From the NCBI GenBank assembly GCA_018830285.1, contig JAHJSB010000024.1:46461-110460 (forward strand): 64,000 bases of DNA, in the 5' to 3' direction. Below are positions 17,918 to 26,305 of this stretch, piece by piece. Origin of the DNA: Alphaproteobacteria bacterium. GTDB lineage: Bacteria; Pseudomonadota; Alphaproteobacteria; Caulobacterales; Hyphomonadaceae. How positions within the stretch are numbered: position 1 is the first letter of the stretch; each line of letters opens with the position of its first letter. A program made the translations under genes and the position numbers. Under the pieces are notes generated by a model. That model ran no database searches. It was given only the letters and a program-made list of their open reading frames with translations, and had not been told where the DNA came from.

Positions 17918-18772
17918 ATGAAGTATCTCGCAATTAGCCTGTTTGGTGCGGCGCTGCTGGGCGCGTGTGCGACACCCATTGCAGAGGCACCGGAAGCCGC
18001 GTTTGTCGAGGTGCCATCTGCGCCTTCCGAAGTTGCCGCAGCTGAGACGACTCCGGCAGCGGATATAGTGATCGAGCCAGCGGTCGTTGATGTCGCGGCG
18101 GTGTCCGAGGCGCTTGCCGTTGCAGAAACCCGCTCTGACGAAGACAAGGCGCGCGACGCAGGCCGCAAACCAGCCGAAGTGCTAGCCTATCTCGGTCTCA
18201 AGCCTGGCGACACGGCGGCGGATTTCATTGCGTCGGGCGGCTGGTACACCGAAGTGCTGTCGATCGCGGTCGGGCCGGACGGTACCGTCTATGCCCAGAA
18301 CAGCGAAGCGGCGCTCGCCCTGCGCGACCGGGCCTATGACAAGGCGCTGACGGCGCGGCTTGCCGAAGACCGGCTAGCCAATGTGGTGCGCAAGGACGAA
18401 GTACTGACGGCGCTCACCATCCCGGCTGGCAGCGTGGACGTGGCGCTGACGGGGCTGAATTTCCATGACGTTTACAACGCCTATGGTCCTGAAGCGGCGG
18501 TTGGCTTCCTGTCTGCTATTCGCGGCACACTGAAGCCCGGCGGCGTGCTAGGCGTGATCGATCATGTCGGCGTGTCGGGGGCTGACAACAATGAACTGCA
18601 CCGGATCGATCCGGCCCTTGCGGTCGCGTCGGCCGAGGCGGCAGGTTTCGTTGTTGATATGAACAGCGATATCCTGGCCAGCCCGGCTGACGATCATACG
18701 AAAAACGTGTTCGACCCGGCCGTGCGCGGCCAGACCGACCGGTTCATTCTGAAGCTGACCAATCCTGAATAA
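17918..18772 (+). CDS. Lipoprotein with class I SAM-dependent methyltransferase-like domain
   Basis: 284 residues from ATG 17918, which has GGGAGGG 8 nt upstream; the track start at 17849 would precede the signal. A lipoprotein signal ends in LLGAC. After an Ala/Pro/Val-rich linker of about 60 residues comes a COG4798-type predicted methyltransferase: DAGRKPAEVLAYLGLKPGDTAADFIASGGWYTEVLS, with the usual motif I Gly triplet partly replaced (FIASGGWYT), then LTGLNFHDVYN and LKPGGVLGVIDHVG. SAM is cytoplasmic, so an exported methyltransferase fold probably has another ligand. It sits between ileS and lspA, whose product matures lipoproteins. Confidence 0.82.
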   Translation: MKYLAISLFGAALLGACATPIAEAPEAAFVEVPSAPSEVAAAETTPAADIVIEPAVVDVAAVSEALAVAETRSDEDKARDAGRKPAEVLAYLGLKPGDTAADFIASGGWYTEVLSIAVGPDGTVYAQNSEAALALRDRAYDKALTARLAEDRLANVVRKDEVLTALTIPAGSVDVALTGLNFHDVYNAYGPEAAVGFLSAIRGTLKPGGVLGVIDHVGVSGADNNELHRIDPALAVASAEAAGFVVDMNSDILASPADDHTKNVFDPAVRGQTDRFILKLTNPE

Positions 18773-18874
18773 GACAGCGCGCGGCGTGCTGCATTACGGC
18801 AGGACGCCCGTACAGCCGTCTGAACCTGCACAGAATCGCTTGATCGGCGGGTCGGGGTCTGCAATCTGCACGGC

Positions 18875-19390
18875 ATGAAGTTCAATCCGGCAAATATATG
18901 GGCGCTGGCCCTCGTGCCTGTCGTGATCCTGGCCGATCAGGTGTCGAAATGGCTGATCCTGTCAGAGCCGCGTTTCAATGCGCTGCCCTGTCTGGATGGG
19001 TCTGTTGCCTGCGGCCGGATGGTTGTGCCGGGACCGATTGACCTGAGCATGTTGTGGAACCGGGGAATGAGCTATGGTTTCCTGCAATCCGAAGGGATCA
19101 TGCGCTGGGTGCTCGCCGGCGTGATGCTGGTGATCGCACTGGGATTCCTGGTCTGGTTGCTGCGCGCAGACGGACGCCTGCTCAAACTGTCGCTAGCCCT
19201 GGTTGTGGGGGGCGCTTTCGGGAACCTGATCGACCGGGTGCGTTTCGGTGCCGTGGTCGACTTTATCGACGCCAATGCGCTGTTTTTCCCGTGGGTCTTC
19301 AATGTGGCCGATGCTGCGATTAGTGTTGGTGCGGTCTTGCTGTTTGTCGACCAGTTCTTACTGTCGGGTCGAAAGCAGGCTAAGGCCTAA
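18875..19390 (+). CDS. lspA: Lipoprotein signal peptidase (signal peptidase II)
   Basis: 171 residues, inner-membrane aspartyl protease that removes signal peptides from diacylglyceryl-modified prolipoproteins. Four membrane segments can be seen. The two catalytic aspartates are in GNLIDRVRFGAVVDFID and FNVADAAIS, and the N-terminal block ILADQVSKWLI is conserved. The loop after TM1 (about residues 30-60) contains an extra Cys pair. Several neighbours (methyltransferase-like, DUF3035 and M16 proteins) are predicted lipoproteins and so likely substrates. Confidence 0.95.
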   Translation: MKFNPANIWALALVPVVILADQVSKWLILSEPRFNALPCLDGSVACGRMVVPGPIDLSMLWNRGMSYGFLQSEGIMRWVLAGVMLVIALGFLVWLLRADGRLLKLSLALVVGGAFGNLIDRVRFGAVVDFIDANALFFPWVFNVADAAISVGAVLLFVDQFLLSGRKQAKA

Positions 19391-19437
19391 ATATGAGTAT
19401 TAAAACCGAAGCCAACCCGAGGCGAGGACGCCCTATC

Positions 19438-19932
19438 ATGATGAAACCTGTTCTTCTTATTGCAGCTGGGGCTGCCCTGGCAGTCACGAGCGCCTGCAGT
19501 TCCGGCAGTGGCGGCGCGCGTACACCTGACGAGTTTCGCGTCGTGACCAAGGCGCCGCTGATCATTCCTCCGGAATATGCCTTGCGTCCGCCACCAGCTG
19601 GCGGCTCGCTGCCGGCAGAAGTCGATCCGGACCGCACCGAAGTGGCGACCGCTTTTGGTTCGACCGTCGGCAAGGATGCCAGCAAGTCTGAACGGGCCCT
19701 GGTAGCATCGGCTGGCGCGAATGCCGTCAATCCGATGGTGCGCTCGCAAGTCGACTATGAAGAGACCAAGACGATCCGGAAGTCATCCGGAGTCGTCGAC
19801 AAGCTGCTTTTCTGGCGCAAGGAAAATCCGGAAGACCTGGAAGCAGCCCGGGCGGACAACGCCACAGGTGGCGGCGATGTCGTCATCGAAAAGGCCAGCG
19901 GGTCGGCCCGCCTGAAGCTACCGGGAACCTGA
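19438..19932 (+). CDS. DUF3035 lipoprotein (BamF-type candidate)
   Basis: 164 residues from ATG 19438, where the lipoprotein signal begins (MMKPVLLIAAGAALAVTSAC); GAGG lies upstream. The family hallmark is the segment TPDEFRVVTKAPLIIPPEYALRPP directly after the lipid anchor. DUF3035 proteins occur next to lspA and M16 genes across Alphaproteobacteria. As I recall, the lipoprotein named BamF in Caulobacter, an accessory of outer-membrane barrel assembly, belongs here, but I cannot confirm that identity. The C-terminal third is charged and probably flexible. Confidence 0.85.
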   Translation: MMKPVLLIAAGAALAVTSACSSGSGGARTPDEFRVVTKAPLIIPPEYALRPPPAGGSLPAEVDPDRTEVATAFGSTVGKDASKSERALVASAGANAVNPMVRSQVDYEETKTIRKSSGVVDKLLFWRKENPEDLEAARADNATGGGDVVIEKASGSARLKLPGT

Positions 19933-19978
19933 TCACGCCAAACGACGGACACTAGAGACGAATAGAGGAAGCATGCCC

Positions 19979-21334
19979 ATGAAACGGATTATCACCGGAG
20001 GGCTGCTTGCGGTCGCCCTATTGTGCCCGGGCGCAATGGCTGACGCGGCCGCGTGGGCGCCCGAGACCTTCACGCTAGACAATGGCATGGAAGTCGTCGT
20101 GGTGCCTGATCACCGCGCGCCGGTTGTTACCCATATGGTCTGGTACAAGGTCGGCGCTGTTGATGAGGCTGAGGGCAAGTCCGGCCTCGCCCACCTTTTC
20201 GAGCATGTGATGTTCAAGGAGACCGAGAATCTCGGGCCCGAGGAATTCACCACGATCGTGCAGCGTAATGGCGGGCAACTCAACGCCTTCACCAGCTGGG
20301 ACTACACCGCCTATTTCGAGCGCGTGGCCAAGCCGCAACTGGGCAAGATGATGGAGCTCGAGGCTGAGCGGATGGTCAATCTCAAGATCAATGACGATCC
20401 CGAAGGTCCCTTCATTTCCGAGCGCGACGTCGTCAAGGAAGAACGCCGCCAGCGCATCGAGAACAATCCCGGGGCGATCCTGCAGGAGCAGGTGCTGTCG
20501 ACGCTTTGGAAGGGCCACCCCTACGAGATCACAGTGATTGGCGTGATGGATGAGGTCGCGGCCCTGACGCCGGAAGACGGTATGGCATTCTACGAAAAAT
20601 ATTACTCGCCTGAGAACGCAATTCTCGTGGTGGCAGGCGATGTGACGACCGATGAGGTTCGTATGCTGGCCGAGGCGACCTATGGCCAGATCGAGCCGAC
20701 CGGCACAGTGGATGGGACGCGCAAGTGGGCGCCGGTGCCCTTGCTCACCGAGAACGAGCTGATCGTGCATGCCGACCCGAAGGTTCGCCAGCCCAGTTGG
20801 AGCCGGTATTATTCAGGCCTGTCACAGTCACGCCAGCGGCGGGAATCCTACGCGCTTGATGTCGGGCTCTCCGTACTCGGTGGCGGCATGACCAGCCGCC
20901 TCTACCAGGCGCTGGTTGAAGACGAGCAAGTTGCCATCGATGTGAATACATATGCATGGACCACGCTGCACGATGAAGGCCCGGCGATCATCAGTGCGAG
21001 CCCCGTCGACGGAGTGACGCTTGATGAACTCGACACGGCGGTGATGGCAAAGGTCCGTGATATTCTCGCCGGAGGATTCACCGATGCCGAAGTGGCGCGT
21101 GCGCGCAATTCATTGGCTGCCGAGGCAATCTATGGTCGCGACAGCCAATCCGCGATGGCCAACACGTTCGGCTCGACGCTCGCTCTTGGTGGCACGGTGG
21201 ACGAAATTCTGAACTATCCCGACGAGATCCGCTCGATCACCACGGATGAGGCCATTGCCGCCGTGCGCAAGGTGTTCGGTGAAGACCGGCACTATATTGA
21301 AGCGGAACTGGTGCCAGCCGAAGGAGGCATTTGA
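19979..21334 (+). CDS. M16-family zinc peptidase, catalytic member
   Basis: 451 residues. Secreted peptidase of the pitrilysin/processing-peptidase family. A signal peptide (RIITGGLLAVALLCPGAMADA) is followed by the inverted zinc motif HLFEH (GLAHLFEHVMFKE) and the downstream Glu in LEAERMVNL. The second M16 half (PEDGMAFYEKYYSPENAILVVAGD) completes one fold. Two in-frame ATGs (19973, 19979) follow AGAGGAA; the second has normal spacing. The next gene encodes the partner lacking the zinc motif, so a heterodimer like bacterial PqqF/PqqG-type or mitochondrial alpha/beta pairs is probable. Confidence 0.92.
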   Translation: MKRIITGGLLAVALLCPGAMADAAAWAPETFTLDNGMEVVVVPDHRAPVVTHMVWYKVGAVDEAEGKSGLAHLFEHVMFKETENLGPEEFTTIVQRNGGQLNAFTSWDYTAYFERVAKPQLGKMMELEAERMVNLKINDDPEGPFISERDVVKEERRQRIENNPGAILQEQVLSTLWKGHPYEITVIGVMDEVAALTPEDGMAFYEKYYSPENAILVVAGDVTTDEVRMLAEATYGQIEPTGTVDGTRKWAPVPLLTENELIVHADPKVRQPSWSRYYSGLSQSRQRRESYALDVGLSVLGGGMTSRLYQALVEDEQVAIDVNTYAWTTLHDEGPAIISASPVDGVTLDELDTAVMAKVRDILAGGFTDAEVARARNSLAAEAIYGRDSQSAMANTFGSTLALGGTVDEILNYPDEIRSITTDEAIAAVRKVFGEDRHYIEAELVPAEGGI

Positions 21335-21335
21335 G

Positions 21336-22727
21336 ATGACATACCTGAAGCTGATCCTCGGCGCAGCAACAGCGATCGTGCTGACCGCCTGCGTCTCCGA
21401 GCCCTTGCCGCCCCCTGCGCAGGAGACCCTCGTCGAGACCGTCTCCGAACCGGAAATGGTCGTCCATGTTCACAAGGGCGATTTCGCCGAAATCCAGCAA
21501 TTCGAAACGCCGGGCGGCGTGTCGGTCTGGCTCGTGTCCGAGCCGTCAATTCCGATCCTGTCGCTGGAAATGGCGTGGAAGGGTGGCGAGACGTCCGATC
21601 CGGAAGGCCTCGAAGGCCTGTCGGACTCGGTCGTCTACAACATGAATGAAGGCGCAGGCGATCTCGACTCGCTGGCATTCCAGACGCGGATGGAAGAGTT
21701 GAACATGAGTTTCGGTTGCTCGACGGGCAATGACTGGACGAGCTGTTCCAGTTCCATGCTGATCGAGAATGCGACGAATGCCATGGACCTGATTGCATCG
21801 GCCTTCGCCGCGCCGCGCTTCGATGACGGCCCGTTCGAACGGTTCCAGCGCGAAAACCTGATCGGGATCAAGCAACGTGAAACGAGCCCGAACTGGTTGG
21901 CCCGTACGGCCATGGCCAACGCGCTCTATCCAGACCATCCCTATGCCCGCCAGACGAGTGTGGATAGCATCTCCGCGCTGACACCGGCGCTCGCACGCGA
22001 ACAGATGCGAAAGCTGATGGTCAAGGACCGGCTACTGGTTACGGCCGTCGGTGCCGTGACGCCGGAGGTGCTCGCACCCATGATCGACAAGGCCGTGGAA
22101 GGCCTGCCGGAGACGAGTGAGATTGACGCCGTGGCGGACATTACGCTGCCTGCGGCATCGGTTGACCCCATCCTCGTCGACCTGCCGCAGCCGCAAAGCC
22201 TGGTCTCGTTTTCCGCGCCAGGACTCAAGCGCACCGACCCGGACTTCTTCACGGCCTATGTCCTTAATTACACGGTCGGTGGCGGCGGCTTCGAAAGCCG
22301 TCTGATGAAGACGCTCCGTGTCGAAAAGGGCCTGACCTATGGCATCTATACCAGCCTGTCGAATTCGGACCATCTCGATACCTGGAGCGGCGGCGGGCAG
22401 ACCAAGAATGAAAGCGCCGGCGAATTCCTTGCGGGCATTCACGACGAACTCAACCAGTTTGTCGCCGATGGCGTGACGCCGGAAGAACTCGACGACGCGA
22501 AGGCTTACCTCACCGGGTCCTATGCTCTGGGCTTTGATTCCAACGCAAAGATTGCCGACCAGATGATGGGCGTGCGCCAGGAAGAGCTCGGCATCGACTA
22601 TTTCGACACGCGCAACGCGAAGATCAATGCGGTGACCCTCGACGATGTGAACCGGGTGGCGAAAGTCTACCTGGCGCCCGACGCTTTTACATTCGTGATC
22701 GTCGGCGAGCCCGAAGGGATAGAATAG
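21336..22727 (+). CDS. M16-family protein, non-catalytic partner (lipoprotein)
   Basis: 463 residues from ATG 21336, with AAGGAGG upstream inside the previous gene and the two genes just 1 nt apart. A lipoprotein signal (LKLILGAATAIVLTAC) anchors it. At the place of HxxEH the sequence reads GLSDSVVYNMNEG, so zinc cannot bind. The C-terminal half keeps the substrate-binding Arg/Tyr type motif (GLTYGIYTSLSN). This division of labour, one subunit with zinc and one with the R/Y motif, is known for M16B pairs. The track start at 21246 lies inside the upstream gene and is rejected. Confidence 0.9.
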   Translation: MTYLKLILGAATAIVLTACVSEPLPPPAQETLVETVSEPEMVVHVHKGDFAEIQQFETPGGVSVWLVSEPSIPILSLEMAWKGGETSDPEGLEGLSDSVVYNMNEGAGDLDSLAFQTRMEELNMSFGCSTGNDWTSCSSSMLIENATNAMDLIASAFAAPRFDDGPFERFQRENLIGIKQRETSPNWLARTAMANALYPDHPYARQTSVDSISALTPALAREQMRKLMVKDRLLVTAVGAVTPEVLAPMIDKAVEGLPETSEIDAVADITLPAASVDPILVDLPQPQSLVSFSAPGLKRTDPDFFTAYVLNYTVGGGGFESRLMKTLRVEKGLTYGIYTSLSNSDHLDTWSGGGQTKNESAGEFLAGIHDELNQFVADGVTPEELDDAKAYLTGSYALGFDSNAKIADQMMGVRQEELGIDYFDTRNAKINAVTLDDVNRVAKVYLAPDAFTFVIVGEPEGIE

Positions 22728-23672
22728 TCAGTCCTGGGTCTTGCGCGGTGTCGCAAGGCCCGGCGCTGCGATCCCGCGGACATAGTCCCGGCGGAATTCG
22801 TAGAGTTCGGCCGGGCGTCCGCCCGTGCCGGTCTCGAGCCGCCCGGTGCCGTTGACAAGTCCCGTCTTTTCCAGCGCGCGCCGGAAGTTCTGCGTGTGGA
22901 GCGACAAGCCGAGAATGCCCTCCACGGTGCGCTGGAGCGCCGAGAGCGTGAAGCGCTCTGGCAGTAGCTCAAACACGACAGGCCGGTATTTGATCTTGCC
23001 GCGCAGGCGCGACAGGGCCGTGGCCAGGATGCGGCGGTGGTCGGAGGCCATGGCGGCACCGAAAGCAACAGCGGATTGGGGCAGGCCAGCATCGCGAGCG
23101 CATTCGGCGACAAGCCCGGCTTCATACAGCAGCTCGTATCGCTCCAGCACGCGTTCCTCGACCCACCGGGCACCGTCGAGACCGAAGGCGATACGGGCGC
23201 GGTCGAGGCGCTGCGTGTTGCCGGCAGCCCATGTGTAGAGGTGGGGGGCGAGTTCAGCGTCGATCATTGCGGGGCGACCGTGGCGATGGTCCTCCCAGGG
23301 GAAGTAGCGGTACCATCCGTGCCAGCGGGCCGCGAACCGTGAGTCGGTTGGTGCGGCTTCAGGCATCAGGGCGAGGTAGCCGACGGAGATGACGCGGGCG
23401 GCGGGCAGAGTGTCGGAAAGGGTGGCCTCGGGGGTATCACGGTCCTTGTCGCCGAACGTGTAGAGCTGTTCGACATAACCGAGTTCGAAGCCGGTCTGTT
23501 CCCGCACCCAGCCGCGCAGCGACAGGTCGAAGGTGCGGTGGCGTTCCGGGTCGAACGGGCCGAAAGGCAGGGCGTCTTCGCCAGTGTCGCGCTGGCTGAC
23601 GAGGACAAGCGGCGCATCATCCTCGATGGCAACCATAACGGCAGACAGGCCAATCAGTACAGAATAGGTCAT
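22728..23672 (-). CDS. NUDIX-like / winged-helix transcriptional regulator (NadQ/NrtR-like)
   Basis: 314 residues. The N-terminal half is a NUDIX fold (VMVAIEDDAPLVLVSQR...LPFGPFDPERHRTFDLSLRGWVREQTG), but the Nudix box has lost catalytic glutamates (RGWVREQTG instead of RExxEExG), which points to ligand sensing rather than hydrolysis. The C-terminal part (FTLSALQRTVEGILG...NFRRALEKTGLV...GGRPAELYEFRR) is a winged helix of the NrtR type. Alphaproteobacterial relatives regulate NAD synthesis (NadQ, COG4111); that target is inferred. Its start overlaps the HD hydrolase gene by 4 nt. Confidence 0.78.
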   Translation of the reverse strand: MTYSVLIGLSAVMVAIEDDAPLVLVSQRDTGEDALPFGPFDPERHRTFDLSLRGWVREQTGFELGYVEQLYTFGDKDRDTPEATLSDTLPAARVISVGYLALMPEAAPTDSRFAARWHGWYRYFPWEDHRHGRPAMIDAELAPHLYTWAAGNTQRLDRARIAFGLDGARWVEERVLERYELLYEAGLVAECARDAGLPQSAVAFGAAMASDHRRILATALSRLRGKIKYRPVVFELLPERFTLSALQRTVEGILGLSLHTQNFRRALEKTGLVNGTGRLETGTGGRPAELYEFRRDYVRGIAAPGLATPRKTQD

Positions 23673-24295
23673 CGCCGTTTACTCATTTCGAAATCATTGT
23701 GCAGTTGCCCGTAGCGCGCAAGGAAAGCTTCCTGCGCTGCGGGCACCGAAAGCGGTTTCAGCTTGAGGCGAATGCCCTCCGGTGGCTTGCCGAACAGCTT
23801 GTTCGATTCTGCCTCGGAGAAACCGGCGAGCTGGACCGCTTCGAACCAGGCCGAGATATGGTCGGCTTTCTTGATCAGTTTCTTTAGCCTGACCGGAGTG
23901 ACCGTCGCCAGTTCGAACCGGATATGGATTGCCTCCTGCAGGCGGGCCTCGATTGACTTGTAGCTTTCGCCGAGCAGCGCCTTGAACGGCGAGATCATGT
24001 CGCCGATCACGTATTCCGGGCTGTCATGCAGGAGCGCTGTCAGGCGATCGCGAGGATTGAGTCCTGGTTCCAGCATGTGGCAGAGATCTTCGACGATTAC
24101 CGAGTGCTCGGCTACCGAAAAGGCGTGGCCGCCCTTGGTCTGGCCATTCCAGCGGGCCACACGAGCGAGGCCATGGGCAATGTCCTCAATCTCGATATCC
24201 ACGGGCGAGGGATGGGCAAGGTCGAGCCGACGTCCCGACAGCATGCGCTGCCAGACTCGAGGATGTTTAACAGAACGCTTCGCTGGGGTGCTCAT
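23669..24295 (-). CDS. HD-domain hydrolase (YfbR-like)
   Basis: 208 residues from the ATG at 24295 (MSTPAKRSVKHPRVW). HD phosphohydrolase: HSVIVEDLCHML and the LLHDSPEYVIGDMISPFK block give the H...HD...D metal site, with the last Asp in KADHISAW. Relatives of this COG1896-type group include 5'-nucleotidases. It is upstream of, and translationally coupled to, the NUDIX-like regulator; a role in nucleotide or NAD turnover is therefore reasonable but unproven. The track start 3 codons earlier is equally possible. Confidence 0.85.
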   Translation of the reverse strand: MSTPAKRSVKHPRVWQRMLSGRRLDLAHPSPVDIEIEDIAHGLARVARWNGQTKGGHAFSVAEHSVIVEDLCHMLEPGLNPRDRLTALLHDSPEYVIGDMISPFKALLGESYKSIEARLQEAIHIRFELATVTPVRLKKLIKKADHISAWFEAVQLAGFSEAESNKLFGKPPEGIRLKLKPLSVPAAQEAFLARYGQLHNDFEMSKRR

Positions 24296-24470
24296 CCGGA
24301 TCATCTTTAAGCTATTGGTAGCAAGGGTAAAGAAACGGAGGCGATCCGGTTACGAAGTGACCCCATTTCCGCCTTGATCGGCAAATGCCATGTTAAGTCC
24401 TTTGCGGCATAACCATTGCATATAACACGCCAAAGGCCGCCGACGGTATGCGGCCGAGCAAGGAACAGAC

Positions 24471-24620
24471 ATGATCGATTCAATGACACAGTTCATTTCC
24501 GGCCAGACACTGCCATTCTGCGTGTTGCTCGGCGGCTGTATCATTGTCGTCGTCGAAGCCGTTCGCGCCAGCCGTATCGCCCTTTGGGGCGACATGTTCG
24601 CAGAAGACCTCGAAGAATAG
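24471..24620 (+). CDS. Possible small membrane protein (49 residues)
   Basis: Too short for the ORF track. ATG 24471 is preceded by AAGGAA at 5 nt. The product has one hydrophobic segment (LPFCVLLGGCIIVVVEAV) followed by a basic-then-acidic tail (RASRIALWGDMFAEDLEE). An AT-rich stretch upstream (about 24395-24430) could hold its promoter, as it is divergent from the HD gene. No homology claim is made; it may be spurious, but no other frame in this gap has both a ribosome site and a sensible product. Confidence 0.4.
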   Translation: MIDSMTQFISGQTLPFCVLLGGCIIVVVEAVRASRIALWGDMFAEDLEE

Positions 24621-24653
24621 GTCCTCGTATTCCCATCCGGTCCTGATCAAGCG

Positions 24654-24679
24654 CTCACCCTGAGCGAAGTCGAAGGATA
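24654..24679 (-). repeat. Dispersed repeat, copy 1
   Basis: Reverse-orientation copy (CCTGAGCGAAGTCGAAGGA) of the element whose forward core is TCCTTCGACTTCGCTCAGG. It forms an inverted pair with copy 2, 44 nt away, so a transcript could fold into a 19-bp stem. It lies in the gap between the small ORF and the ketoacyl synthase gene. Confidence 0.85.
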
Positions 24680-24720
24680 GGGCGCGGGGGAATCCAGACA
24701 TTGCGGGCCGACCGGGTCTT

Positions 24721-24747
24721 GTCCTTCGACTTCGCTCAGGATGAGCC
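24721..24747 (+). repeat. Dispersed repeat, copy 2
   Basis: Forward copy (GTCCTTCGACTTCGCTCAGG, then ATGAGCC). It ends about 17 nt before the stop codon of the convergent ketoacyl synthase gene. With copy 1 it makes a long inverted repeat that may act as a terminator or mRNA stabiliser. Confidence 0.85.
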
Positions 24748-24763
24748 CCTCGCAAATGCGGGA

Positions 24764-25885
24764 TCAGGCCGTTTTTTCCACAACAACCGTTCCAGCCGAA
24801 TAACCCGCACCGAACGAACAGATCAGCCCCTTGTCGCCGGGTTTGAAATCGTCCGAATATTTGTGGAAAGCGATGATCGATCCGGCCGAGGACGTGTTGG
24901 CATATGTGTCGAGCACGGTGGGACTTTCGTCTTCATTCGCTTCGTGGCCCAGCACTTTCGACGAGATCAGCCGGTTCATGTTGGCATTGGCCTGGTGCAG
25001 CCACATGCGCCGCAGGTCTGCGCCTGAAAGGCCGAGTTCGCCAAGGTGTTCGCCGATCATGGTCGAGACCATCGGCACCACTTCGCGGAACACCTTGCGG
25101 CCCTCCTGGACGAACAGCTTGTCCGGTGAGCCGATTCCTTCCGGCGCAGCGCGATTGAGGAAGCCGAAATTGTTGCGGATATTATTGGAGAACTCGGTCT
25201 TGAGTTTTGTGCCGAGGATTTTCCAGTGTCCGGCTGGCGCGATGCTTTCCTCCTCGACGAGGACTGCGGTCGCGACATCTCCGAAAATGAAGTGGCTGTC
25301 GCGGTCAGTGAAGTTCAGGTGGCCGGAACAGATTTCCGGATTGACCATTAGGACCGATTTGGCGCTGCCGCTGCGGATGAAATCTGCCGCTGTCTGGATG
25401 CCGAACGTCGCCGAAGAACAGGCCACGTTCATGTCGAAGGCGAAGCCACCGCATCCGAGCGCGGCCTGTATTTCAACGGCCATGGCCGGATAGGCGCGCT
25501 GCATGTTGGAAGCCGCGCAAATCACGGCATCAACGTCTTCCGGCTTGCGGCCAGCGCGCTCAAGCGCCTGGCGCGCAGCATGCACGGCCATCTCGGCCAT
25601 GACGGAAATCTGTTCGTTCGGTCGCTCATCAATGCGAGGTGCCATTGTTTCAGGATCGATGATGCCTTCCTTGTCGATCACGAAGCGCGACTTGATGCCC
25701 GACGCCTTTTCAATGAATTCGACGGAGGAGTGCGTTTTCGGATCAACGGTGCCGGCACCGATCTCGGCAGCGTAGGCGAGATTCCAGTTGTCGGCCCACG
25801 CATTGTAGCTTTCGACAAGTTCTTCATTGGAAATCGAATGCTGTGGCGTCCAGAGACCGGTCGCCGAAATGACTGCAGTTTTCAT
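24764..25885 (-). CDS. Beta-ketoacyl-ACP synthase III family protein
   Basis: 373 residues, about 50 longer than housekeeping FabH. The thiolase-fold triad is complete: Cys in DMNVACSSATFG, His in LHQANANMNR and Asn in DTYANTSSAGS. The product would condense an acyl-CoA or acyl-ACP primer with malonyl-ACP, starting fatty-acid (or a specialised lipid) synthesis. Inserts near residues 30-60 (WNLAYAAEIGAGTVDPKTHSS) account for the extra length. No fatty-acid genes are adjacent, so it may be an additional, non-FabH initiator; a housekeeping fabH normally lies beside plsX, which is not here. Confidence 0.9.
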   Translation of the reverse strand: MKTAVISATGLWTPQHSISNEELVESYNAWADNWNLAYAAEIGAGTVDPKTHSSVEFIEKASGIKSRFVIDKEGIIDPETMAPRIDERPNEQISVMAEMAVHAARQALERAGRKPEDVDAVICAASNMQRAYPAMAVEIQAALGCGGFAFDMNVACSSATFGIQTAADFIRSGSAKSVLMVNPEICSGHLNFTDRDSHFIFGDVATAVLVEEESIAPAGHWKILGTKLKTEFSNNIRNNFGFLNRAAPEGIGSPDKLFVQEGRKVFREVVPMVSTMIGEHLGELGLSGADLRRMWLHQANANMNRLISSKVLGHEANEDESPTVLDTYANTSSAGSIIAFHKYSDDFKPGDKGLICSFGAGYSAGTVVVEKTA

Positions 25886-25994
25886 CTTGCCCTCAGGATG
25901 AGCGCGGTGGAGTCCGCACTTCTTACGATAGCCTATTCAATGAGGAAGCTGTAAACCGCGTTGCGCATCGGGTCGAGAGACGAGATGCAAGTGT

Positions 25995-26303
25995 TTACTT
26001 GGGCCCGGTCAGGCCGGACTCAGTCGTTTGCTGTGCTTTGTCTGCGGGAACGCCGTGTGCCTCGATCCTGGCCTGACGATCTTCGGCGTCTTCCTGCCTT
26101 GCCTTGATGCTTTCATCGTCGGCCCGGTCAGCGGCTTCCAACAGCGCGATCTGGGTTTTCATGCAGGAGGCGCGGGCTTCGGGGCCGGGGGAACTGGCGC
26201 ATCGGTTCCAAGCGACCTGTTTACGGTATTCGGGACCTGACGTCGTCGAGCAGGCCGCAAGGAGCGGCAGGCTGGCGAGAACGGTGATGGCGAGACGCTT
26301 CAT
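25995..26303 (-). CDS. Small lipoprotein of unknown function
   Basis: 102 residues from the ATG at 26303 (MKRLAITVLASLPLLAAC), lipobox LAAC. The mature part contains two further cysteines (WNRCASS, ASCMKTQ) and then a charged Glu/Asp/Arg-rich helix (EAADRADDESIKARQEDAEDR). No domain recognised. It starts 2 nt after the stop of tag, so it is probably the distal gene of the ygfZ-tag message. Confidence 0.75.
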   Translation of the reverse strand: MKRLAITVLASLPLLAACSTTSGPEYRKQVAWNRCASSPGPEARASCMKTQIALLEAADRADDESIKARQEDAEDRQARIEAHGVPADKAQQTTESGLTGPK

Positions 26304-26305
26304 CT

